Below are positions 6,678-13,826 of a stretch of 42,386 nt of DNA, in pieces; position 1 is the stretch's first letter; each line of letters starts with the position of its first letter. Source of the DNA: Patescibacteria group bacterium (GTDB lineage: Bacteria > Patescibacteriota > WWE3 > UBA101185 > UBA10185); the NCBI GenBank assembly GCA_018825365.1, contig JAHJEV010000003.1:66284-108669 (forward strand). Direction: 5' to 3'. The notes below the pieces were generated by a model, which saw only the letters and a program-made list of their open reading frames with translations, was not told the origin of the DNA and searched no databases. The translations under genes and the position numbers were made by a program.

Positions 6678-8410
6678 TATACACGTGTAAATGGAACACT
6701 GATAAAAACTCGTTACCGTTGCAGGATGACTTTAAACTCCAATTTAAAGCACAAAACCAGGATGATATTCCGCTCATTCTTATCGACGACAATGATAATA
6801 AACAAAGTGTTATATACAGTTACCCCAAAAACGCAATACACCTAAGCTCACTAGTTGACTGGATCAATGATTTTCAACCCAAAAAGAACGAAGTTATTGA
6901 GTTAGTACAAGTAACCGGTACAAGTTTTAAAATTCGCATCGGTAGCCGTGAATCAAACGATGCCGAAGGTATATATCTTGGTAAGTTGAAAGATAGTTAC
7001 GCTCAATATACATCCCACCGGAATTTTATTCTTCCAACAGAAGATTTAGTCACGCACACATTTATTTGCGGTGCGACTGGTTCAGGAAAAACGGTTTTGG
7101 GTAAGGCAATTGTCGAGGAACTTGCTTTAAAAGAAATACCAGCCATTATTGTGGATCTCAAAGGTGATTTAAGCTCCCTTGGCTTAATGGCACCCCAATA
7201 CACACCAGAAACAATTGGTTCGTGGATTAACACAGAGCCCTCCAAGAAAGAAGCTCTGTGCCAACAAAAAGTAAATGAAATCAATACAGGACTTGATGAG
7301 TTTGGTTTGACTTCTGAAAAAGTTAAAACTTACATCGATTCTTTAAGTGTTGCGGTTTTCACACCTAAAGCCGGAAAGGGTATTCACCTTTCGATTTCCT
7401 CACCTTTGGCAGCACCAAAAGATATTGCTTCCTTAATGCTCAGCGATCGTTCCGAAGTACTGGAAATGATCGGTTCGTATACAGATTCCTTTATAAGAAG
7501 CCTTTTTGCTGAAAGAAAAATTGGGCGTCTTGATAAGTACAAAACTTTCCTACATGAAATAGTCCAATACTGTTGGGAACACAGTATTTCTCTGAACGGT
7601 AAAGAAGGTTTAGTTACCGTTCAGCAAATGATTAATGAACCACCCTTCCGTGAAATCGGTGGTATGAACCTAAATAAATTTATTGATGACAAAATGAGGG
7701 TTGAACTTGCCAATCGCATAGCCATGTGTCTCACAGGAGTTGAACAATTGTGGTTTGAAGGTATTCCAATAAATATCCCTATGTTGCTTTCTCGACCAAC
7801 TGAACACGGGGATAAAACACCAGTAAGCATAGTTAACGTCTCCGATTTGCCATTTGACGAACAGATGTACGTCGTTTCACATTTGGCTTATTCCATCTAT
7901 AACTGGGCTAGGCCGCAAGGAGATTCAGGTGAAAAACCACGCATACTATTTTTTATTGATGAAATAGGAGGAGGAGGAGGTAAACAAGCGTTTTATCCAA
8001 GTCACCCGTATAACCCACCCTCGAAACCACCTTTAAATGTACTCCTAAAAAAAGGTCGAACCTTTGGAATTAGTTGTTTATTTGCTACACAAAACCCAGG
8101 CGATATAGACTATAAGGGTCTAAGTAACTGTGGAACCTGGTTTGTTGGTCGACTACAAACAGAACGTGATCGGAGAAAAATAATGGAGGGAATATCTACT
8201 GCAGAAATTCAAATCCAAAATATAAAGAATAAAATTGAAGATCTGTCCTTCAAAGAATTTCTAGTTAAAACTAAAGACGGTAAGGTGAATTTTGTTAAGG
8301 AACGATGGTTAGTAACCTACCACAAGACTCTTTCCGAAAATGATTTGTCCACTATTAATGGCCCGGAAATAAAAAAACACTTTCAAGAATGTGCAAAGAT
8401 AACCAGTTAA
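6674..8410 (+). CDS. HerA/FtsK-superfamily ATPase (DUF87/DUF853-like)
   Basis: Residues 133-140 are a Walker A motif (GATGSGKT) and 424-430 a Walker B motif (ILFFIDE). Between them IPAIIVDLKGDLSS at about 155-168 matches the strand after the P-loop in HerA-like proteins of the DUF853 group. Near residues 455-500, LLKKGRTFGISCLFATQNP and NCGTWFVGRLQTERDR carry the sensor and arginine-finger region of hexameric HerA motors. The N-terminal 120 residues could be the HAS-like barrel. These proteins form rings that move DNA or drive an associated nuclease. No HerA-partner nuclease (NurA, DUF4297 or Sir2) is present; the only partner is the tail-anchored protein encoded 4 bp overlapping upstream. 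A glycine run (IGGGGGKQ) follows Walker B, which is unusual. Confidence 0.85.
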   Translation: MIYTCKWNTDKNSLPLQDDFKLQFKAQNQDDIPLILIDDNDNKQSVIYSYPKNAIHLSSLVDWINDFQPKKNEVIELVQVTGTSFKIRIGSRESNDAEGIYLGKLKDSYAQYTSHRNFILPTEDLVTHTFICGATGSGKTVLGKAIVEELALKEIPAIIVDLKGDLSSLGLMAPQYTPETIGSWINTEPSKKEALCQQKVNEINTGLDEFGLTSEKVKTYIDSLSVAVFTPKAGKGIHLSISSPLAAPKDIASLMLSDRSEVLEMIGSYTDSFIRSLFAERKIGRLDKYKTFLHEIVQYCWEHSISLNGKEGLVTVQQMINEPPFREIGGMNLNKFIDDKMRVELANRIAMCLTGVEQLWFEGIPINIPMLLSRPTEHGDKTPVSIVNVSDLPFDEQMYVVSHLAYSIYNWARPQGDSGEKPRILFFIDEIGGGGGKQAFYPSHPYNPPSKPPLNVLLKKGRTFGISCLFATQNPGDIDYKGLSNCGTWFVGRLQTERDRRKIMEGISTAEIQIQNIKNKIEDLSFKEFLVKTKDGKVNFVKERWLVTYHKTLSENDLSTINGPEIKKHFQECAKITS

Positions 8411-8442
8411 ATAACGCTTCTCTAAGACTTATTACCGACATC

Positions 8443-8472
8443 TGGTGGGCCATCTGACAGAATGTGCGAACC
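8443..8472 (-). repeat. tRNA-3'-end-like repeat, copy B
   Basis: On the plus strand it reads TGGTGGGCCATCTGAC then AGAATGTGCGAACC. It sits in the 304-bp gap 8411-8714 between the end of the ATPase gene and the convergent coiled-coil pair. It is followed by a small hairpin (CCTGT-N5-ACAGG at 8471-8485). The rest of the gap has a GC hairpin near 8598-8613 but no gene that I can support. Confidence 0.85.
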
Positions 8473-8714
8473 TGTTAGTTACAGGAAAGATTTAACAGGT
8501 GAGAGATGTTTAATACACATGAAGACCTGAAAAATGTGCCAAGTTGAAATATCTATTTTATAAATTACCACCAAATCTCTACGCTACTTTGGCTCGGCGG
8601 GGAATGTATCCCCCGTCTCATGTGAGATAAAGGAGTTTGTTACAAAAAACAAAATTGCATCCCTATTAGTAAGTCCCTATACGTTTTTTTCCACTTTTCT
8701 GAAAGACCGATGTT

Positions 8715-9005
8715 TTATTCTTCATCTTGAGTTAGATCTTGAATTTGATTAAGTACGATTTTATCCAACTCCACCCCTGCGGCTTGCTCTATTTGATCCA
8801 ATTCCAAACATAGTTTGTTGACCTCATTTATTCCATCGTCAATCTCTTTGCTAAGCTGGGCCATTTTTTGTTTCCTTTTTACATCTGAATCTGCGATAGA
8901 GTTTATCACTCCCCTAGCTTCACGAAGTAGCTTTTGTATAAGTTCATAAGACTCCTGATCATTTTGCGTATCTATTATGCTTGTATCTTTTTGTGTGTAA
9001 TCCAT
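8715..9005 (-). CDS. Small coiled-coil protein
   Basis: The 96-residue product is almost entirely charged helix: a lysine/glutamate pattern with hydrophobic residues spaced as in a coiled coil from about residue 18 to 85 (LIQKLLREARGVI, ISKEIDDGINEVNKL). It has no signal peptide or membrane helix. It follows the 415-residue coiled-coil gene on the same strand with a 6-bp gap, so the two are one operon and probably interact. I do not recognise the family and assign no function. Confidence 0.6.
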   Translation of the reverse strand: MDYTQKDTSIIDTQNDQESYELIQKLLREARGVINSIADSDVKRKQKMAQLSKEIDDGINEVNKLCLELDQIEQAAGVELDKIVLNQIQDLTQDEE

Positions 9006-9011
9006 ATTTAA

Positions 9012-10259
9012 TTATTCAGCGTCTAGAATCAATCCAGTTTTATATTTATATCTCCACAATACCCTTTTATACTCTAAATAGACGTCCTTGAAATTGGCTG
9101 TTGTCATTCTACTATCTTCCGGAAAATCGGTTATTCTAAGAAACTGTTTTAACTGTCTGGGTTTTATTATATCGCGTGCGTTTACCCCGTTTAGATTAGT
9201 AAGCTCTCTATTCCAATTTTCCACTAAATTATCAAGATCCCAAAGCTTCTGCTTCGAAGAAGTTTCTATTGCTTCTGGCATTACTTTTTCTTCTAGGTCT
9301 TTAACCCCCTGTATATACCTGGCCTCGTCTCTTTGTTTCAAAGCTTCTCGATTAGGGGGGTTTGCTGCATTTTGCTCTTTTATTTTCTCGAACTGCTCTC
9401 TTTTCGTTCTATAGGGCTCAGCCTTTTTTTCATCGATCTGCTGAATTCTCTCTTTTTGTTCTATTATCTCAAGCCTTAAATCAAATACATCCTTTTGTTC
9501 TTTTTCAGCAGCTTTCCTCCCTGTCTTTAAATGTCGCTCAATTTCTCTGATATCTTTTCTTGATACTCCCGCCTTTGTCTCCAAACGTTTTTTAATTTCT
9601 TCTATTTCATCGAGTTTAGCAACACTATCCTTGTGTTTAATTTCATCCACCTTAAGGTCTAGCTCCATAACATCGGCTGAAAGCTGGAGTTTGGAGATTT
9701 TATTCTCAATGGGTTCTAATCTTCCGTCGTAATACTCAATAAGTTTGTCAGCAATTGCATTTCTTTTTTCTATAAAGGTTGTCTTTTTTTCGACCCTTGC
9801 ATTGTATCTTGCCTGTTTTTTTTCTTTATCAAACTCCAGACGAATTTTCTCTTTTTCAATAGCGTTTAACCGTTTTTGAAGAGATGGTGTAATAACGCCC
9901 CTACCTGATAACTCCTGCATAGAAGATGTAATTTCAACGGATTTTTCGTCCAATTCACTGATCCGTCCGCCTACCTTGTTTATTCCATCTTTTATTAGAT
10001 TTGCTTTCTCATCATGCTTATCTACCCAAAACTGGTTATATGTGATTTTTAATCTACCAAGAATCCTATCTCCAATCTGCATTTTCTCGACATGCTCAAA
10101 AACGTCAGTCGCAAAATCTTTTGCTTTGCCGGATAAACTCTCGAATACTTCCTTCGCAGGACGGTCAAAAAAGTTCTGTACATCCTCTGCTGCGTATATT
10201 GCTCTATCGACAATATCTAAGGGCATAATATTAACTGTTGAAATTATAACCATACACAC
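9012..10259 (-). CDS. Large coiled-coil protein, unknown function
   Basis: The 415-residue protein has a short N-terminal region (LDIVDRAIYAAEDVQNFFDRPAKEVFESL), then long charged helices from about residue 75 to 330, with several breaks, giving an SMC-arm-like look without any ATPase motif. The last 70 residues (WDLDNLVENWNRELTNL ... FKDVYLEYKRVLWRYKYK) look globular. Starts at GTG 10259, ATG 10253 and ATG 10226 are all possible; the last gives the start MPLDIVDRAI and seems the most natural. It is the first gene of a two-gene operon with the 96-residue protein, and fills its own interval between repeats B and C. Function unknown; a structural or defence-related scaffold is possible but unsupported. 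Confidence 0.6.
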   Translation of the reverse strand: MCMVIISTVNIMPLDIVDRAIYAAEDVQNFFDRPAKEVFESLSGKAKDFATDVFEHVEKMQIGDRILGRLKITYNQFWVDKHDEKANLIKDGINKVGGRISELDEKSVEITSSMQELSGRGVITPSLQKRLNAIEKEKIRLEFDKEKKQARYNARVEKKTTFIEKRNAIADKLIEYYDGRLEPIENKISKLQLSADVMELDLKVDEIKHKDSVAKLDEIEEIKKRLETKAGVSRKDIREIERHLKTGRKAAEKEQKDVFDLRLEIIEQKERIQQIDEKKAEPYRTKREQFEKIKEQNAANPPNREALKQRDEARYIQGVKDLEEKVMPEAIETSSKQKLWDLDNLVENWNRELTNLNGVNARDIIKPRQLKQFLRITDFPEDSRMTTANFKDVYLEYKRVLWRYKYKTGLILDAE

Positions 10260-10331
10260 AGTTGTTTACAACAAAAACAATACAGAGAGCGAAAGACGTT
10301 AATAGATGTTTTTAATTTGATAAATTTTTTT

Positions 10332-10361
10332 TGGTGGGCCATCTGCCAGGATGTGCGAACC
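10332..10361 (-). repeat. tRNA-3'-end-like repeat, copy C
   Basis: On the plus strand it reads TGGTGGGCCATCTGCC then AGGATGTGCGAACC, differing from copy B at two positions. It lies between the divergent starts of the coiled-coil operon (minus) and the AbiE operon (plus). Confidence 0.9.
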
Positions 10362-10421
10362 ACTACCTCCTGAGAATTCGTCAGTGCTGGCTAATTGCTG
10401 AAAACTGCGAAGTTACTTTAG

Positions 10422-10470
10422 TTGACAGGTTTGTGATTTTTAAATATATTTAAACTGCAAGTTAGTTTAA
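10422..10470 (+). promoter_or_regulatory. Promoter and probable operator of the AbiE operon
   Basis: TTGACA at 10422-10427, a 17-bp spacer and TATATT at 10445-10450 form a near-consensus promoter. An inverted repeat, TTAAACT at 10450-10456 and AGTTTAA at 10464-10470, covers the expected transcription start. AbiEi antitoxins of known systems repress their own operon by binding inverted repeats near the promoter, so this is a good candidate operator. Confidence 0.6.
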
Positions 10471-10490
10471 AGCTAACATCCAGTAGGAAT

Positions 10491-11063
10491 ATGCAAAAAG
10501 GTGACTATTTAACTACCATACTAAGATCAACTAAAACTGTCCTAACTCTTAAGGACATTGCTCTTTTATGGCAGGATTCTGATACCAACGCCGCAAGAGT
10601 CAGACTTAACTATTACGTTAGAAGGGGGCATTTGTGTCGTGTCCGAAGAGGTTTGTATTCCAAAGATAAAAACTACAACAAACTAGAGTTAGCAACCCGC
10701 ATATTCACCCCGTCCTACATTAGTTTTGAGACGGTTCTTGCAAAAGAAGGATTGGTGTTTCAATACCAAACCCAAATTACGGTTGCGTCCTATTTAACAA
10801 GAGAAATTATTATCGATAACCAAACCTACTCCTATAGAAGTATTAAAGAACCTGTGCTTATAAATACCTTGGGGGTTGAGCTTTCTGACGAAATATCAAT
10901 TGCTACCAAAGAGCGTGCCTTTTTAGATACTTTGTATATAAATACCGATTATCATTTTGACAACCTTAGATCCCTAAATTGGGATAAAGTATTTTCGATA
11001 TTACCAATATATAAAAACAAGCGTATGACCGGAACAGTTAATAAATTATTTAAGCAATCATGA
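10491..11063 (+). CDS. abiEi: AbiEi-family antitoxin / transcriptional regulator
   Basis: The 190-residue protein has the AbiEi plan: an N-terminal winged helix (ALLWQDSDTNAARVRLNYYVRRGHLCRVRRGLYSKD at about 27-60; the R-G-LY end of the wing is typical) followed by the antitoxin domain that begins ATRIFTPSYISFETVL and includes ISIATKERAFLDTLY near residue 145. AbiEi neutralises the nucleotidyltransferase AbiEii in a type IV system and represses its own promoter. An inverted repeat at 10450-10470 could be its operator. It overlaps the toxin gene by 4 bp. The pair fills a whole interval between repeats C and D, so it looks like a self-contained module. Confidence 0.85.
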   Translation: MQKGDYLTTILRSTKTVLTLKDIALLWQDSDTNAARVRLNYYVRRGHLCRVRRGLYSKDKNYNKLELATRIFTPSYISFETVLAKEGLVFQYQTQITVASYLTREIIIDNQTYSYRSIKEPVLINTLGVELSDEISIATKERAFLDTLYINTDYHFDNLRSLNWDKVFSILPIYKNKRMTGTVNKLFKQS

Positions 11064-11755
11064 CCTTAGACATATCTCTACATAAGACGATCCTGTTTCA
11101 GATTTTGAAGGACATTTATTCTGATACCACGATCTCACCTTTTTTAGGGTTTAAAGGTGGTACTGCGGCATTGATGTTTTACAAACTTGACCGCTTTTCT
11201 GTGGATCTTGATTTTGATCTGTTGGATGAAAGTAAAGAAGATGAGGTTTTTGCTAAAGTTTTAAAAATTGCTGCTAAGTACGGTACGATAAAAGAATCAT
11301 ATAAGAAACGCTATAACTTGTTTTGTTTAATATCCTATGAGGATAAGGCTCGCAATATTAAGGTGGAGATAAACCGCAGACAGTTTGGATCAAAGTACGA
11401 AATGAAAACCTATTTAGGTATATCGATGCTGACAATGGTTTCTGAGGATATGTTTGCACACAAATTAATGGCTATGTATGAGAGAATGGGAAAGACGAGC
11501 CGTGATATTTACGATGTTTGGTTTTTTCTGTCTAACCGTTTTCCAATTAATAAAGAGATTGTGGAAAAACGCTCCAATATGCCATTTAAACAACTGATTC
11601 AAACGTGTATTTTACAACTAGAGAAAATTAATAATAACCGTATACTGGAAGGGCTTGGGGAACTGTTAACACCGAATCAAAAAGACTGGGCTAAAGCCAA
11701 ACTAAAAGAGGAAACAATAGCCTTACTAAAACTTCGTATAGAAGCAGAAAAATAA
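11060..11755 (+). CDS. abiEii: AbiEii-family nucleotidyltransferase toxin
   Basis: Near the N-terminus of this 231-residue protein, FKGGTAALMFYKLDRFSVDLDFDL (residues 31-54) shows the nucleotidyltransferase signature: Gly33-Gly34, an arginine, and the metal-binding Asp49/Asp51 pair. Later, EDMFAHKLMAMYERMGKTSRDIYDVWFF at about 131-158 holds the conserved Lys and the R-D-x-D-V helix of AbiEii/MenT toxins. These enzymes add nucleotides to cellular RNA, tRNA acceptor ends in the MenT cases, and stop growth in infected cells. All key residues are intact, so it should be active. That some relatives act on the tRNA 3' end is striking next to repeats that imitate such ends, but a link is only speculation. 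Confidence 0.88.
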   Translation: MTLDISLHKTILFQILKDIYSDTTISPFLGFKGGTAALMFYKLDRFSVDLDFDLLDESKEDEVFAKVLKIAAKYGTIKESYKKRYNLFCLISYEDKARNIKVEINRRQFGSKYEMKTYLGISMLTMVSEDMFAHKLMAMYERMGKTSRDIYDVWFFLSNRFPINKEIVEKRSNMPFKQLIQTCILQLEKINNNRILEGLGELLTPNQKDWAKAKLKEETIALLKLRIEAEK

Positions 11756-11796
11756 TATCTGATAAATAAATTCCGGTGGGTTTAGCAAATATGAAG

Positions 11797-11846
11797 TTGT
11801 TATAACAATAAAAGCGTGGTGGGCCAAGTGTCAGGATGTGCGAACC
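11797..11846 (-). repeat. tRNA-3'-end-like repeat, copy D, with palindromic trailer
   Basis: The repeat itself (11817-11846) reads TGGTGGGCCAAGTGTC then AGGATGTGCGAACC. Just left of it is a perfect 12-bp palindrome, TTGTTATAACAA at 11797-11808, then TAAAAGCG. The same palindrome and linker lie beside the 3' end of tRNA-Leu(TAA) at 37877-37898, and a close variant beside tRNA-Leu(TAG) at 16196-16218. So this repeat shares both the tRNA end and the tRNA trailer. Confidence 0.85.
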
Positions 11847-11946
11847 AGCTTTTTTTGTGACGTTAGTTATAAGCTGTGTCACTGCAAGTCTAGGATCGTC
11901 TTAAACTCAACCCACCCCCCTCAACCGTCCAATAAACTGCTAATAT

Positions 11947-11952
11947 TATAAT
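11947..11952 (+). promoter_or_regulatory. -10 box directly before a start codon
   Basis: TATAAT ends 5 bp before the ATG at 11958, placing the expected transcription start at or beside the A of ATG. No Shine-Dalgarno sequence can exist, so translation is probably leaderless. A clear -35 box is not seen. Confidence 0.5.
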
Positions 11953-11957
11953 ACTCA

Positions 11958-13826
11958 ATGAAAAAGCTTAAGAAAATAATACTGCGCATATTTTCTTTAC
12001 TTTTGCTGTTAGCTTTCAGCGCTATTTTAGTTCTTTATTCAATCTCTTATTTAATCCAATGGAATGATGACCGTGTTTCAAATAAAGGCGCAGAGGTTGT
12101 TAATGTTGAGGTAATAAGAAAAGATAATGTCTTGATCGGTCAAATAACAAACAAAGATGACGTCTCTTCAAAAAATCTTGAAGTTGGTTTAGACAACGAA
12201 GCACCTATTAATGTTAAGGAGGACGGTACATTCAGAATCGAGGATATAAATAAGGGAAATAAACACCTTTTCTATATAAATGGATCGCTCAGCAAAAAAA
12301 TCGGCTGGGCCAATGTTTCAGCTAAAAATAACAAAACCACTGCATTTATAGTAAAGCGTCCGTTGGTGGATTTTACATTTGGAGCAGATACTTATAATGA
12401 CAAAAGTTTGTATTCAGCAATAAATCACTGGTCTTTAGATCGAAGTGAGCTGTTTTACATAAATTCCACTATTGTTGCAAATATGCTAAGCACGTTTTCT
12501 GCGAGAGCCGCCTACAAAATCGATAAGGCGTTTTTTGGCCGTTCTACTCCATTTGTGGAATTAACGGGGTTTAATCAAAAGTACTTTACTCACCTTGATG
12601 ATCATGTGGAAGATAATCCAGAGGAGGAGTACACACTCAACGATATATATGGGTATACCTACGACAAAGCTGGGGTTCTTTGGATGATTACACCTATTGA
12701 TACTGTTGAATTTGCGAATCAGTTTAGAAATCTTTACGGTTCCGGGGCTATGAGATGTGAGGGATTTGCATTGTGGGATGTTGCTATGCTGAGAATTCTT
12801 GGATACGGCGTTGATGAAGTTATTGTAGGTTCATTTAGAGGGTCGGTGGGTCATGTAGCCGTTATTGTTAATACATCTTTAGGAGCAAATTATTTACTCT
12901 CAAATCAGTATTTGTTTGACAAAGGTGGTGAGGCTGCCCCTGGTACTTCTAGGTTATATGGAGATCTTAAGCAAGCTGAAAATTTTGTGGTGGAAGACAC
13001 CGGTATAGATACTTTTGCTAATGATTTTTATAACGTTTTCACGCCCGAAGCTATTGTTAACAATATGCCTGTTGAAACCTTAAAAGACTATTATGATGTT
13101 TTCTCCGAAATGATAGGTCGCCAAGTTCCATTAGTAGAAAAAGAGGAAGATTACAACAAAAAGATCAAAGACGAACCTACAATATCAATTGAGGATTACT
13201 TAAAGCAATATACACAAAGTACCAGCAACCCGTACCCTGAAATAGACACGTCGATTTACTTAAATGGAAATTGGGTTACTTACCATAACACTCTTCAAAA
13301 AGAGATTTGGGAACTAGCTTCTTTATACCCCAAGAATTCCCCGTATGTATTAGCTAAATACAATAACCGATCGCTTTTTGTGTCGAGGCCGGAACTGTAC
13401 GCACAAGTTTCTTTGAAAGGAAACAAAGTTATTGATTTGGCAAAGACTGTTAGGTCCCCCAATGCGATACTTGCTTGGATTAGCAAAAACGTAAATATGC
13501 CGGTTTATACGGAAAACACTCAAATAATGCTTGCTGATGAGCCAATTGTTTTTTCTGCAGGAAGACCTCAGGATAAGGCTATGTTGGCTTTTACCTTGTT
13601 AAAATTGAACAACTACGAAGCAGAAATAGTAATCGCAGAGGATACAAGTTACGTATTATTTAAAGAGGGTGGGAAGGTAAAAGTTTGGGACATGGCTACA
13701 TTAAGCGAAACCGGGATCATAGCTGATAGAGTGCATATTGTGTTTAATGAAAGTAAAACCTACTACCCCAACGCAAACCGTTTTGACGAAATGCCTATCA
13801 ATTTTGTAGAATTAACCAAGAAATGA
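11958..13826 (+). CDS. Membrane-anchored transglutaminase-like protein
   Basis: The 622-residue protein starts with a basic stretch and one membrane helix (about 10-34), so the body is outside the cell. Residues about 45-130 look like a carboxypeptidase-regulatory-type beta domain (VLIGQITNKDD ... VKEDGTFRIEDI). The region 255-325 fits a transglutaminase-like thiol fold: Cys267 in RCEGFALWD, His299 in VGHVAVIV, and an acidic residue candidate at Asp321 after LSNQYLF. Such proteins act as peptidases or protein cross-linking enzymes. A C-terminal region near 495-545 again resembles a second fold with AWISKNVNMPVYT. The stop overlaps the next gene by 4 bp, so it is co-translated with a surface protein that could be its substrate. 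Confidence 0.65.
   Translation: MKKLKKIILRIFSLLLLLAFSAILVLYSISYLIQWNDDRVSNKGAEVVNVEVIRKDNVLIGQITNKDDVSSKNLEVGLDNEAPINVKEDGTFRIEDINKGNKHLFYINGSLSKKIGWANVSAKNNKTTAFIVKRPLVDFTFGADTYNDKSLYSAINHWSLDRSELFYINSTIVANMLSTFSARAAYKIDKAFFGRSTPFVELTGFNQKYFTHLDDHVEDNPEEEYTLNDIYGYTYDKAGVLWMITPIDTVEFANQFRNLYGSGAMRCEGFALWDVAMLRILGYGVDEVIVGSFRGSVGHVAVIVNTSLGANYLLSNQYLFDKGGEAAPGTSRLYGDLKQAENFVVEDTGIDTFANDFYNVFTPEAIVNNMPVETLKDYYDVFSEMIGRQVPLVEKEEDYNKKIKDEPTISIEDYLKQYTQSTSNPYPEIDTSIYLNGNWVTYHNTLQKEIWELASLYPKNSPYVLAKYNNRSLFVSRPELYAQVSLKGNKVIDLAKTVRSPNAILAWISKNVNMPVYTENTQIMLADEPIVFSAGRPQDKAMLAFTLLKLNNYEAEIVIAEDTSYVLFKEGGKVKVWDMATLSETGIIADRVHIVFNESKTYYPNANRFDEMPINFVELTKK

Noticed and set aside
8598-8613. GC-rich hairpin as a riboswitch or small RNA
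   Set aside because: A GGCGGGG/CCCCCGTC stem is visible, but there is no conserved core of a known riboswitch and no downstream gene in the right orientation.
9088-9550. Plus-strand open frames inside the coiled-coil gene
   Set aside because: They are antisense shadows of the lysine- and glutamate-rich coiled coil, giving phenylalanine- and serine-rich translations typical of such shadows.
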